NCBI GenBank assembly: GCA_021155205.1
Contig: JAJNPS010000010.1
Span: forward strand, 124,001-188,000
Length of the DNA stretch: 64,000 nt
Direction: 5' to 3'
Origin: Rhodobacterales bacterium
Lineage (GTDB): Bacteria; Pseudomonadota; Alphaproteobacteria; Rhodobacterales; Rhodobacteraceae
Each line of letters starts with the position of its first letter. The first letter of the stretch is position 1. Below, in pieces: positions 50,658 through 60,878 of the stretch. The notes beneath the pieces were generated by a model that was not told the origin of the DNA, searched no databases, and saw only the letters and a list, made by a program, of their open reading frames with translations. A program made the translations under genes and the position numbers.

Positions 50658-51857
50658 ATGACTGATGTATTCATCTGCGACTATATCCGCACCCCCATCG
50701 GGCGCTATGGCGGGGCGCTGGCATCGGTGCGGACCGACGATCTGGCGGCAATCCCCTTGCGCGCGCTGATGGCGCGCAATGCGGGCGTGGACTGGGCAAG
50801 GGTCGAGGATGTCATCCTCGGCTGCGCCAACCAGGCGGGCGAGGACAACCGCAATGTCGCGCGCATGGCGGCGCTGCTCGCGGGGCTGCCGGTGGGGGTC
50901 GCGGGCACCACGATCAACCGGCTGTGCGGGTCGGGGATGGATGCAGTGCTGGTGGCGGCGCGCGCGATTGCGGCAGGCGAGGCCGACCTGATGATCGCAG
51001 GGGGCGTCGAAAGCATGAGCCGCGCGCCGTTCGTGATGCCCAAGGCCGATGCCGCCTTTTCCCGCACCGCCGAAATCTTTGACACCACCATCGGCTGGCG
51101 GCTGGTGAACCCCGCGATGCAGGCGGCCTACGGCACCGACAGCATGCCGCAGACGGGCCAGAACGTTGCCGATGACCATGACATCGGCCGCGCGGCGCAG
51201 GACGCCATGGCGCTGGCCAGCCAGTCCAAGGCCGCCGCGGCCCAGGCCAGCGGACGGTTGGCGCAAGAGATCACGCCGGTTGCAGTCCCGCAACGCAAGG
51301 GCGACCCTGTTGTGGTGGACAGCGACGAGCATCCCCGCGCGACGACCGCCGCGGCGCTGGCCGCGTTGAAACCGCTGTTCCCGGACGGCTCTGTCACGGC
51401 GGGCAATTCCAGCGGCATCAATGACGGCGCGGCGGCGCTGATCCTGGCGTCGGGCGCAGCGGCAAAGGCGCATGGGCTGACCCCGCTTGCCCGCGTGCTG
51501 GGCGGGGCCGTGGCGGGGGTGCCCCCCCGGATCATGGGCATCGGCCCTGCCCCCGCCAGCCAGAAACTGCTGGCACGGCTGGGACTTGCGCAAACCGATT
51601 TCGACGTGATCGAACTGAACGAGGCCTTTGCGGCGCAGGGCGTCGCGACCTTGCGGCTGATGGGTATTGCCGGGGACGACCCCCGCGTGAACCCCAATGG
51701 TGGCGCGATCGCGCTGGGACACCCCTTGGGCATGACGGGTGCGCGGCTGACCGGGACGGCGGCGCTGGAACTGGCGCGGGCGGGCGGGCGGCGCGCGCTG
51801 GCCACGATGTGCATCGGCGTCGGACAGGGCATTGCGATCGCACTGGAACGGGTGTGA
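50658..51857 (+). CDS. Thiolase (3-oxoadipyl-CoA/acetyl-CoA acyltransferase type)
   Basis: 399 aa. Nucleophile Cys in NRLCGSGMDAV (about residue 91), GGVESMSRAPFVM, NEAFAAQG, His in GGAIALGHPLGMTGAR and the second Cys in MCIGVGQG. The N-terminal FICDYIRTPIGRYGGAL is of the PcaF group, which cleaves 3-oxoadipyl-CoA. It begins 3 bp after the kinase gene, so it is co-transcribed with sugar genes, an unusual setting; no CoA-transferase is next to it. Confidence 0.9.
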   Translation: MTDVFICDYIRTPIGRYGGALASVRTDDLAAIPLRALMARNAGVDWARVEDVILGCANQAGEDNRNVARMAALLAGLPVGVAGTTINRLCGSGMDAVLVAARAIAAGEADLMIAGGVESMSRAPFVMPKADAAFSRTAEIFDTTIGWRLVNPAMQAAYGTDSMPQTGQNVADDHDIGRAAQDAMALASQSKAAAAQASGRLAQEITPVAVPQRKGDPVVVDSDEHPRATTAAALAALKPLFPDGSVTAGNSSGINDGAAALILASGAAAKAHGLTPLARVLGGAVAGVPPRIMGIGPAPASQKLLARLGLAQTDFDVIELNEAFAAQGVATLRLMGIAGDDPRVNPNGGAIALGHPLGMTGARLTGTAALELARAGGRRALATMCIGVGQGIAIALERV

Positions 51858-51867
51858 TGCGGGCGTT

Positions 51868-52390
51868 TCAGACCGACACCTTGCCGCGCAGGTCCTGCTT
51901 GTCGAAACCGCCCGCCGGACCCGAGGCCGACACCGCACCCCGCCGCATCACGTAGAACTGGTCAGGCAACCCGTGGGCGAACTCGAAATACTGCTCGACC
52001 GGCACGATGGCCATGTCGCCCACGACCCCTGCCCAATCGGAATGCCCAAAGGGAATGGTGTTCGCCAAGCCTTCCTTTTTTGCATGCCCTTCGCGATCAG
52101 CCGGGTCTGCGGGATATTGTCACGGTGCCCGGGTCGCCGTCGTCGTTGTCCCGACGCTCGCCCTTGGTATTCTGCGTCTCGATCAGCATCTGCAGGGTGC
52201 TTCTCAGCGTGAGAGCGCAACTCGCCATCGTCGTGGACAGCAGGCGCAATGCGCGGGACTTGATGGTCCCGGCTTGCGCAAGGGCCATTCGGGGCACGGC
52301 AAGGGCAGCGGCGCCCGTGGCCAAGACGGCGCGAGGGGCGGGCTACATGATCATGCCAGCACAGAGATTTTTGCGGCGCGTCGCGCTGCG
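51868..52390 (-). pseudogene. Decayed gene for an exported protein
   Basis: On the minus strand, a signal-peptide-like piece LATGAAALAVPRMALAQAG (near 52320) and, in other frames, NIPQTRLIAKG and a 66-codon end with IPFGHSDWAGVVGDMAIVPV and LPDQFYVMRRGAVSASGPAG. The pieces lie in order in different frames, with stops between, so at least two frameshifts have broken the gene. The final ORF (51868-52068) is intact but lacks a proper start. I do not recognise the family; a substrate-binding protein is a guess from the signal region. Confidence 0.5.
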
Positions 52391-52438
52391 GTGCAGAGTA
52401 TGACCCTTCCGTGAAGGACGGACAGGCGTGGCGGCCTG

Positions 52439-53467
52439 TCAGCGGTGGCTGGTGCGGCAGACCAGCCTTGGGTGCAGGATCACGTGGCTGACCTCGGACC
52501 GGCCGCCGATGCGCGACAGCAATGCACGTGCCGCGGCCTCGCCCAGTCCCCTTGCGTCCTGATCGACGGATGTCAGTCCGACCACCGGCATCGCGGCCAC
52601 CTGCGAATTGTCGTAGCCCACGACGGCAACGTCCGCAGGCACCCGCAGGCCCAGCTCATGCGCGACATTGATCAGCGGGATCGCATCGAGGTCGGACCAG
52701 CAAAAGACCGCGCGCGGACGGTCCGGACCGGACAGCAGCGCCGTCATCTCGGCATGGCGCGGCACTTCGGGCTGGGGCATGTGGACGATCCGCGCAAAGG
52801 ACGACAGGCCCGCCGCCGCCATGGCCTCCCGATAGCCGCGTTCACGCTGCGGCGAGACATTGGCCTGATGGTCTTCGGGGTGGGGCAGCGCCAGCATGGC
52901 GATGTCGCGGTGGCCTGCGTCGATCAGTGCGCCGACCGCAATCCTGGCGCCCTGGCGGTCGTCGTTGTTGACGGTATCGAAATGTCGGGCAGACGGTTCG
53001 TGATGGCCGACGACCACGATGGGTATCTGGCGCGCATAGCGTTCCAGAACGTCCCCCGCGATCCGGCTGGCCACAAGGATCAGCCCGTCCATGCGGTTGT
53101 CCAGCATCTGTTCGATCAGCCTTGCCTCGGTCTGCATCCGCGCCGCACCGACGCCCACCATGATCTTGTAACCGGCGGCTTCGGCCACGCCTTCGATGCC
53201 GCCATAGATCAGCGGCAGGATCGGGTTGTCGATGCCGACCAGCAGGACCCCCAGGGTGAAGGTCTGCCCCCGCATCCCGCGCGCCGCCACCGACGGGCGA
53301 TAGCCAAGCCGGGCGATGCTGGCCTCGACCTTCAGGCGCAGCGCCTCCGACACGCCATAGGCGTTGCGCATGACCTTGGACACCGCGGCCACGGAAACCC
53401 CGGCATCTTCGGCCACGGTGCGGATCGTGACCCGCCCTGCCCCCGTCTTTGTACCCCCGTCGGCCAT
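52439..53467 (-). CDS. LacI-family transcriptional regulator
   Basis: 342 aa. Helix-turn-helix VTIRTVAEDAGVSVAAVSKV with the hinge YRPSVAARGMRGQTFTLGVL, then a periplasmic-binding-protein-like ligand domain with DGLILVASRIAGD, VFCWSDLDAIPLI and VAVVGYDNSQVAAMPVVGLT. ATG at 53467 with AAGGA upstream; the longer frame runs antisense into the rhamnosidase gene. Divergent from the rhamnosidase and maltose-type importer genes, which it likely controls. Confidence 0.92.
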   Translation of the reverse strand: MADGGTKTGAGRVTIRTVAEDAGVSVAAVSKVMRNAYGVSEALRLKVEASIARLGYRPSVAARGMRGQTFTLGVLLVGIDNPILPLIYGGIEGVAEAAGYKIMVGVGAARMQTEARLIEQMLDNRMDGLILVASRIAGDVLERYARQIPIVVVGHHEPSARHFDTVNNDDRQGARIAVGALIDAGHRDIAMLALPHPEDHQANVSPQRERGYREAMAAAGLSSFARIVHMPQPEVPRHAEMTALLSGPDRPRAVFCWSDLDAIPLINVAHELGLRVPADVAVVGYDNSQVAAMPVVGLTSVDQDARGLGEAAARALLSRIGGRSEVSHVILHPRLVCRTSHR

Positions 53468-53502
53468 CGGCTGTCCTTCTCTTTGCCGCACCCTAGCAAA
53501 AA

Positions 53503-53522
53503 ACAGTTGCGCGGCAAACTGT
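53503..53522. promoter_or_regulatory. Putative LacI-family operator
   Basis: ACAGTTGCGCGGCAAACTGT: 6-bp arms ACAGTT/AACTGT around a GC-rich centre, in the 132-bp divergent gap between the LacI gene and the rhamnosidase gene. A second, weaker palindrome TTTACGTAGA lies near 53535. Confidence 0.45.
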
Positions 53523-53599
53523 GTTGTAGAATGATTTACGTAGAACGGTGCACGAAGCCGCCGGCGGATCGATTCGACACCTGTTGGGAGGATGCGGGA

Positions 53600-55921
53600 A
53601 TGGACCTTGATGCCGTTTTGCGCACACCGGATGCCGTGACCGGCCTTCCCGCGCTGACCGCCGAGATGATTGCCCCGGCCTGCGATGCCGGAACCGGCGG
53701 TCCCGGAACCTTTGTGGCGCGGGACTTCGATCTGGCCGAAGTGGCGCCGGGGAGCGTCCTTTACCTGTCGGCGCAGGGACTTTACCGCGCCTTCCTGAAC
53801 GGGCAGCGCGTTGGTGGCGACCTGCTGACCCCCGGATGGACCTGTTATGACGACCGGATCGCCTATCAGTCCTATGACGTGACCGCGCTGCTGCATCCGG
53901 GGAAGAACCGGCTGGAAATCTGGCTCGGCGACGGCTGGTATCGGTCGCGCCTGATGTGGGCGCTGAACCCGATCCCGAACACCTGGGGCAGCCGGATCGG
54001 GGCTTTTGCGGAACTGGTCGCGGGCGGCCGGACGCTGCTGAAAACGGATGCGGGCTGGCGCTCGGGCTTCACGCCGGTCACGGGAAACGGCATCTACCAC
54101 GGCGAGGATTACGACGCCCGCATCGCCATCGCGGACACGCATGGGGTCGAAGAGCTGGCGTTCGACCCGGCGCTGCTGGTCCCGCATGAGACCGAAGCAG
54201 TCAAAGAGATGGCGCCGGTTCCGGCAGTGGAACGCTGGGGCGATGGCGAGACGACGGTTTACGACTTCGGCCAGAACTGCGCTGCCTACGCTCGGATCGC
54301 CGTGCAAGGCCCGGCGGGATCCCATGTCAGGGTGGAGTTTTCGGAAGTGCTTGGCCCCGACCGCGCCTTCGACAACCGCAACTACCGTTCAGCCCGCGCT
54401 GAACAGCACTACATGCTGAAGGGCGATGGCGTTGAATCCTATGCCCCGATGTTCACCTTTTTCGGCTATCGCTATGCCCGCGTGACGCTGACCGGCGGGG
54501 CCGAACTGCTGGACATCGTCCAGGTGCCGGTGACATCCGTTCCCGTGCAGGCGGGCAGCTTTTCCTGCGGCGTCCCGGCGGTCAACCGGCTGGTCCTCAA
54601 CACCATCTGGTCGCAGCGGTCGAACTTCATCGAAATTCCCACCGACTGCCCGCAGCGCGACGAACGCCTGGGCTGGACCGGCGACGCGCAGGTGTTCGCA
54701 GGCACCGCCTGCTGGTTGGCCGATTGCCAGCGCTTCCTGACGAAATACCTGCGCGATGTCCGCCATGACCAGCGCCCGAACGGCGCAGTGCCGCATTTTT
54801 CGCCCGACCCGACGCGCCTGCATCCGATTGACGGGCGCGGTGACTGGGCGGGATCAACCGGCTGGGGCGATGCGATCGTGATCATCCCCTGGCAGCTTTA
54901 CCTGCATTATGGCGACAAGGGCGTCCTGGCCGAGAACTTCGCCGCGATGGTGAAATGGCTCGACTACCTCTGGGGCATTTCGGATGGGCCGGTCATCCGG
55001 CCGTCTGCGGAATGGGGCGGTCACGGATTTACCTTTGGCGACTGGATCCAGCCGGTCGGTGACAACCGCAAGCCGCGCCCGACCATCGCCGACGACTGCG
55101 CAGCGACGATCTATCATTTCATTTCTACTGATCTTGCCGCGCGGATTGCCGGGCTGATCGGCAACCCGGCAGAGGCCGCGCTGCGCGAGCGGGCCGAAGC
55201 GATAAGGAAGGCTTTCAGGCACGAATTCTTCTCGCCCTCGGGCCGCATCGCGCACAACGACCAGACCTCGTGGAGCCTTGCGTTCCTGTACGGTCTGGTC
55301 CCGCCGGAATACCAAGAGGCCGGGAAGGCCTATTTCCGCCGGGTGGTCGAGGATGCGGATGGCCTGATCGGCACGGGATTCATCGGAACCCCGGCGATCC
55401 TGCCTGCGCTGACGATGCACGGCATGGCCGACCTGGCGGAGAAGATCTTCCTGAACCGCAAGGTGCCGGGGTGGCTCTATCAGGTCGACCGGGGGGCCAC
55501 GAGCATCTGGGAACGCTGGGACGCGCTGGGCGAGGACGGGTCGATCTATGACCCCGACATGAACAGCTACAACCACTATGCCTATGGTGCGGTCTGCCAG
55601 TGGCTGTTTGAAAGCGTGGCGGGGGTGGCCCCGGTGGCCGAGAAGCCGGGTTTCGACGAAGTGACGCTGGACCCGCTGATCCTGCCTGCGCTGTCGCCGG
55701 TCGCCGCCTGGCACAATTGCCGCCATGGCCGGATCGAGGCGGGCTGGGCGCTGGACGGCCAGACCGTCACCTGTCGCGTGACCTTGCCCCCAGGTTGCAC
55801 CGGGCGGCTGGCGGCCAATCCGGCGCGGCGCGATGTCACGCTGGCCGGCAAGCCTGTCATCGTCGCCGCGGGGGGCCTGACCCTGCCGCCCGGCATTCAC
55901 GAGATCACCTTCCGCATCTGA
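53600..55921 (+). CDS. Alpha-L-rhamnosidase-type glycoside hydrolase (GH78)
   Basis: 773 aa, no signal peptide, so it acts on imported oligosaccharides in the cytoplasm. N-terminal beta-sandwich with GLYRAFLNGQRVGGDLLTPG and LEIWLGDGWYRSRL, then the (alpha/alpha)6 barrel with IPTDCPQRDERLGWTGDAQV (general acid Glu in DERLGW), WGGHGFTFGDWI and GATSIWERWDALGEDGS. ATG at 53600 with GGGAGG upstream; an in-frame ATG at 53531 is possible but overlaps the operator region. Leads the operon with the maltose-type importer. Confidence 0.9.
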   Translation: MDLDAVLRTPDAVTGLPALTAEMIAPACDAGTGGPGTFVARDFDLAEVAPGSVLYLSAQGLYRAFLNGQRVGGDLLTPGWTCYDDRIAYQSYDVTALLHPGKNRLEIWLGDGWYRSRLMWALNPIPNTWGSRIGAFAELVAGGRTLLKTDAGWRSGFTPVTGNGIYHGEDYDARIAIADTHGVEELAFDPALLVPHETEAVKEMAPVPAVERWGDGETTVYDFGQNCAAYARIAVQGPAGSHVRVEFSEVLGPDRAFDNRNYRSARAEQHYMLKGDGVESYAPMFTFFGYRYARVTLTGGAELLDIVQVPVTSVPVQAGSFSCGVPAVNRLVLNTIWSQRSNFIEIPTDCPQRDERLGWTGDAQVFAGTACWLADCQRFLTKYLRDVRHDQRPNGAVPHFSPDPTRLHPIDGRGDWAGSTGWGDAIVIIPWQLYLHYGDKGVLAENFAAMVKWLDYLWGISDGPVIRPSAEWGGHGFTFGDWIQPVGDNRKPRPTIADDCAATIYHFISTDLAARIAGLIGNPAEAALRERAEAIRKAFRHEFFSPSGRIAHNDQTSWSLAFLYGLVPPEYQEAGKAYFRRVVEDADGLIGTGFIGTPAILPALTMHGMADLAEKIFLNRKVPGWLYQVDRGATSIWERWDALGEDGSIYDPDMNSYNHYAYGAVCQWLFESVAGVAPVAEKPGFDEVTLDPLILPALSPVAAWHNCRHGRIEAGWALDGQTVTCRVTLPPGCTGRLAANPARRDVTLAGKPVIVAAGGLTLPPGIHEITFRI

Positions 55922-55997
55922 CGCGGAACAAAAAGACCCCGGACGGAACAGACCGCCCGGGTCCCGCAACATTGGTTCACCTGGAGGAGAACGACCG

Positions 55998-57272
55998 ATG
56001 AAACTGATCCCGAGCGCGGCCTTCCTTGCCGCTTTTTCCATGGCCGCAGGCCTGGCGCAGGCCCAGACGGTTCTGTCCGTCACTACCGACGGCAATGCCG
56101 AAACCGTTGCCGCGATGGAGGCGCTGACGGCCGCCTATACCGCCGCAAACCCCGACGTGACATTCGAGATCGAGAACCGGCCCGGCGGCGCTGATGGCGA
56201 CAATCTGGTCAAGACCCGGCTGGCGACGGGCGAGGCGGGCGACATCCTGCAATACAATTCCGGTTCCCTGTTCCAGGCGCTGAACCCGGTCGAGCAACTG
56301 GCCGACCTGACCGATATCGCCGGGCAGGCCAATGTGCTCGACAGTTTCAAGTCGGTCGTCACAGCGTCCGACGGCACCGTGCGCGGCGTGCCCTTCGGCC
56401 CGGCGATGGGTGGCGGCATCTACTACAACCGTCCGATCTATGCAGAACTGGGCCTGAGCGTGCCGAAGTCCTGGGCCGAGTTCATGGCCAACAACGAAAA
56501 GATCAAGGCGGCGGGCAAGGTTGCGGTGGCGCAGACCTATGGCGACACCTGGTCCAGCCAGTTGTTCGTGCTGGCCGATTTCTACAACGTGCAGGCCGCC
56601 GAGCCGAACTTTGCCGCCGACTACACCGCGAACAAGGCGAAATATGCCACCTCGCCGGCGGCCATGGCGGGCTTTCAGCATCTGGAGGATGTGTTCAAGG
56701 CGGGCTACCTGAACGAGGATTTCGGGGTGGCCAAGTTCGATGACGGCGTGCGCATGGTCGCCACGGGCGAGGCCGCGCATTACCCGATGCTGACATTCGC
56801 CTTGGGCAACGTGAAGCAGAACTTTCCTGAAAACCTGAACGACGTCGGTTTCTTTGCGCAGCCGGGGCCGGATGCCGCAAAGAACGGCCTGACGGTCTGG
56901 ATGCCCGCCGCGCTGTATATTCCGGCGGCGTCCAAAAACATTGACGCCGCCAAGAACTTCCTGTCCTTCGTCGCCTCGGTCGAAGGCTGCAATCTGATGA
57001 TCGGTGCCAATGGAGCGACCGGCCCCTATCTGATCAAGGGTTGCGCATTGCCGGCCGACGTGCCGCCCGCAGTGGCGGACATGCTGCCCTATTTCCAGGC
57101 CGAAGGCATGACCGCCCCGGCGCTGGAGTTCCTGTCGCCGATCAAGGGCCCGGCGCTGGAGCAGATCACCGTCGAGGTCGGGTCCGGCATCCGCCCGGCG
57201 GCCGAGGCGGCGGCACTCTATGACCAGGATGTCGAAAAGCAGGCCAAGCAACTGGGCCTGCCGAACTGGTAA
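55998..57272 (+). CDS. Sugar-binding protein of maltose-type (CUT1) ABC importer
   Basis: 424 aa, signal peptide MKLIPSAAFLAAFSMAAGLA cleaved near AQA-QT. Typical SBP type 1: MEALTAAYTAANPDVTFEIE, RLATGEAGDILQYNSGSLFQ, GVPFGPAMGGGIYYNRPIY and WMPAALYIPAASKNIDAAKN. Captures the oligosaccharide or sugar for the two permeases that follow. Strong GGAGGAG ribosome-binding site. Confidence 0.93.
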   Translation: MKLIPSAAFLAAFSMAAGLAQAQTVLSVTTDGNAETVAAMEALTAAYTAANPDVTFEIENRPGGADGDNLVKTRLATGEAGDILQYNSGSLFQALNPVEQLADLTDIAGQANVLDSFKSVVTASDGTVRGVPFGPAMGGGIYYNRPIYAELGLSVPKSWAEFMANNEKIKAAGKVAVAQTYGDTWSSQLFVLADFYNVQAAEPNFAADYTANKAKYATSPAAMAGFQHLEDVFKAGYLNEDFGVAKFDDGVRMVATGEAAHYPMLTFALGNVKQNFPENLNDVGFFAQPGPDAAKNGLTVWMPAALYIPAASKNIDAAKNFLSFVASVEGCNLMIGANGATGPYLIKGCALPADVPPAVADMLPYFQAEGMTAPALEFLSPIKGPALEQITVEVGSGIRPAAEAAALYDQDVEKQAKQLGLPNW

Positions 57273-57338
57273 GCCCGTGACCGACACCCCCGCCCGCTGG
57301 TCGGGCGGGGTCCAGCCAAACCGCGTCGCGAGGCTTTG

Positions 57339-58205
57339 ATGGCACGCCGCCGCCCCTCACCCTATCCCTACTGGTTCGTTCTGCCTGCGGCGGTGATCTT
57401 CGTCACGCTGTTTCTGGTGCCCACAATCGCGAGCTTCTGGTTCAGCCTGACGCGCTGGGACCTGTCGCAGGCCGACTTCATCGGTCTCGACAATTACCGC
57501 CAGTTCTTCAAGGAACCTTTCCTGGTGCAGGGCCTGGTCAATACCCTGATCTATGCCTTCCTGACATCGGGGGCAAAGACGGTGTCTGGCCTTTTGCTGG
57601 CCGTCCTTCTGACCTCCGGCATCCTCTGGCAGGGTGTCCTGCGGTCGGTCGTGTTCTTTCCGGTCCTCGTCTCGACGATCGGCGTCGGCATCACGTTTGC
57701 CGCCCTGATGCACCCCACCAGGGGCGTGATAAATCTGGCCCTTGCCACCATCGGCATCGACGGACCAGCCTGGCTGTCGGACCCGTCGCTGGCGCTTTAT
57801 TCCGTCGCCTTCATCGACATCTGGAAGGGCGTGGGTCTTGCCACGCTGATCTACATCGCGGGCCTTGCCGCCATCTCGCCCGACTATTACGAGGCCAGCC
57901 GGATCGACGGCGCGACCCGCGTGCAGCAATTCTGGCGCATCACGGTGCCCCTGGTCCGCCCGGCGACGGTGACGGTGATCACGCTGTCGCTGATCGGCGG
58001 ACTGCGGTCGTTCGACATCATCTGGGCCACCACACGGGGCGGTCCCGGCTTTGCGTCCGACGTGCTGGCGAGCGTGATCTACAAGCAGTATCAGGCCGGG
58101 TTCTATGGCCTTGCGACGGCCGGAAACGTGATCCTGTTCGCGCTGATCGCACTGATCATCCTGCCCTTGACCTGGTACTTCAACAAACGCGAGGTGGACC
58201 TGTGA
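57339..58205 (+). CDS. CUT1 sugar ABC permease, MalF-like
   Basis: 288 aa with six membrane helices. The EAA loop EASRIDGATRVQQFWRITVP is at about residues 186-205. ATG at 57339; a TTG three bases before is also in frame. The stop overlaps the GTG start of the next permease by 4 bp. Confidence 0.93.
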   Translation: MARRRPSPYPYWFVLPAAVIFVTLFLVPTIASFWFSLTRWDLSQADFIGLDNYRQFFKEPFLVQGLVNTLIYAFLTSGAKTVSGLLLAVLLTSGILWQGVLRSVVFFPVLVSTIGVGITFAALMHPTRGVINLALATIGIDGPAWLSDPSLALYSVAFIDIWKGVGLATLIYIAGLAAISPDYYEASRIDGATRVQQFWRITVPLVRPATVTVITLSLIGGLRSFDIIWATTRGGPGFASDVLASVIYKQYQAGFYGLATAGNVILFALIALIILPLTWYFNKREVDL

Positions 58206-59026
58206 CCCGCCGCCAGCGCAATACCGGCCTGATCGCCATGGCGGTGGCCGCTGTCGTGTTCATCCTGCCCTTCCTCTTCATCTTTTTGATGGCGGTGAAG
58301 ACCAAGAAAGAGGCGTCGTTCCTGACCTTTGCCTGGCCCTCGGAATGGCATTTCTGGGCCAACCTGGTCGAGGTCATCCAGACCCGCAACTACATGCTTC
58401 TGCTCGCCTATTTCAACTCTACCGTCATCACCGTCGGAGCGGTGACACTGCTGGTGATCTTTGGCGCGATGGTGGGATATGTGCTGCAGCGCCGCCCTTC
58501 TGGCTGGAACAAGTTGATCTATGCCGCCGTCCTTATGGGACTGATGGTGCCGCCCGCCGTGGTGCCGACGATCTGGGTCTTGCAGGGGATTGGCCTTTTC
58601 AAGACCATCCACGGCATGATCCTGATACAGGTGGCCTATGGCCTTGCCTTCTCGGTCCTCTTGTACCGCAGCTTCATCGGTACCATCCCGCGCGATCTGG
58701 ACGAGGCGGCGCTGATCGACGGCGCGAAGCCTTGGCAGGTGTTTTTCCGGGTGATCCTGCCCTTGCTGAGACCCGTGACGGTGACGCTGATCGTGGTGCA
58801 GTCCATCGCCATCTTCAACGATTTCACCAACCCGCTTTACTACCTGCCGGGCAGGGAAAACGTGACCGTCCAGCTGACCCTGTTCAACTTCCAGACCCAG
58901 TTCCAAAGCCAGTACAACCTCCTCTTCATGAACATCCTTCTGGTGACGATCCCGCCCCTTTTGGTGTTCATCTTCTTCAACCGTCAGATCGTGGCCGGCA
59001 TGACCGCCGGCGGCGTTAAAGGGTAG
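58202..59026 (+). CDS. CUT1 sugar ABC permease, MalG-like
   Basis: 274 aa with six membrane helices. EAA loop DEAALIDGAKPWQVFFRVIL near residue 165, followed by the typical NDFTNPLYYL segment. Begins with GTG at 58202 inside the stop of the previous gene (GTGA). Forms the channel heterodimer with the MalF-like protein. Confidence 0.93.
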   Translation: MTRRQRNTGLIAMAVAAVVFILPFLFIFLMAVKTKKEASFLTFAWPSEWHFWANLVEVIQTRNYMLLLAYFNSTVITVGAVTLLVIFGAMVGYVLQRRPSGWNKLIYAAVLMGLMVPPAVVPTIWVLQGIGLFKTIHGMILIQVAYGLAFSVLLYRSFIGTIPRDLDEAALIDGAKPWQVFFRVILPLLRPVTVTLIVVQSIAIFNDFTNPLYYLPGRENVTVQLTLFNFQTQFQSQYNLLFMNILLVTIPPLLVFIFFNRQIVAGMTAGGVKG

Positions 59027-59028
59027 CG

Positions 59029-60030
<1,002 letters not shown>

Positions 60031-60046
60031 CCTGAACGGGTGCCGA

Positions 60047-60874
60047 CTACGCCCCGACTGCTTTCACAAAGGCTGCGAATTCGGCATCCGGCATCGCGAC
60101 GTTGTGGACATCCTGCGGATAGGCCCCACCCGCCACATCCGCCACGAATTCGCCGAAGGCCGCGATGCGCTCGGCCTGCAGGCGCGCATGTTCGGCGGCA
60201 AAGTTGCGATAGGTCTTGGCATGGCGGGGCTTGTGGCCGTCGGTGCAGCCCAGGACATCCTCGGCGAACAGGTATTGCGCGTCCGCCCCCGGCCCTGCCC
60301 CCATGCCCAGCATGATCATCGGCGTGTTCTTCGAGATGAACGCGCCAAGGCGGTCCGGCACCACCTCCAGTTCGGCCCCGAAACAGCCGATGGCCTCCAG
60401 CGCCTTGATGCTGTCCCAGACGGCGCGCGCCTCGGTCGCGGTCTTGCCCACGGCGCGCCAGCCGGTCCATGTGATGTGACCGGGGACCAGCCCGACATGC
60501 CCGACGACGGGAATGCGGTTGTCACAAAGCACCTTCTGGATGTCCAGCGAGGCGGCGCAGTAAAAGCAGTCGCCCCCCATCTGGGTGAAGTGATGGGCCG
60601 CGCGCAGATAGTCGTCGCCGCTTGCAAGCGGCGTGCCCTGCCAGGAATTGCCCTGCCCCCCGACCGGCAGGCCGACCTGCACGAAACACCGCCCGGCGGC
60701 GGCGCGCATTTCGGGGGTGAAGTATTTCCCCTCGATCGACAGCATGTCGATGCCCGCTGCATCTGCCGCTGCCGCCTCGTCCGGCGTGGTGACATAGAGC
60801 ATGGAGATTTTCTGCCCCCGCGCCTTCATCGCGCGGATATCGTGGACGGTCGGGCGGTTGGCTTTGTGGACCAT
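60047..60874 (-). CDS. PanB-like (ketopantoate hydroxymethyltransferase family) enzyme
   Basis: 275 aa TIM barrel of the PEP-mutase/PanB group. The C-terminal half fits PanB: VVGHVGLVPGHITWTGW, GCFGAELEVVPDRLGAFI and LGMGAGPGADAQYLFAEDVL. The N-terminal half does not: the PanB metal site VGDSLG is replaced by LSIEGKYFTPEM. Located at the end of a sugar catabolic operon, not with panC, so a lyase or aldolase of a sugar-acid pathway is more likely than pantothenate synthesis (inference). Databases may label it panB. Confidence 0.75.
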   Translation of the reverse strand: MVHKANRPTVHDIRAMKARGQKISMLYVTTPDEAAAADAAGIDMLSIEGKYFTPEMRAAAGRCFVQVGLPVGGQGNSWQGTPLASGDDYLRAAHHFTQMGGDCFYCAASLDIQKVLCDNRIPVVGHVGLVPGHITWTGWRAVGKTATEARAVWDSIKALEAIGCFGAELEVVPDRLGAFISKNTPMIMLGMGAGPGADAQYLFAEDVLGCTDGHKPRHAKTYRNFAAEHARLQAERIAAFGEFVADVAGGAYPQDVHNVAMPDAEFAAFVKAVGA

Positions 60875-60878
60875 GGGA

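Noticed and set aside
51948..52220. 90-codon minus-strand ORF overlapping the decayed gene
   Set aside because: It joins parts of the decayed gene in the wrong frame; the composition (Arg/Ser/His-rich) is that of a shadow.
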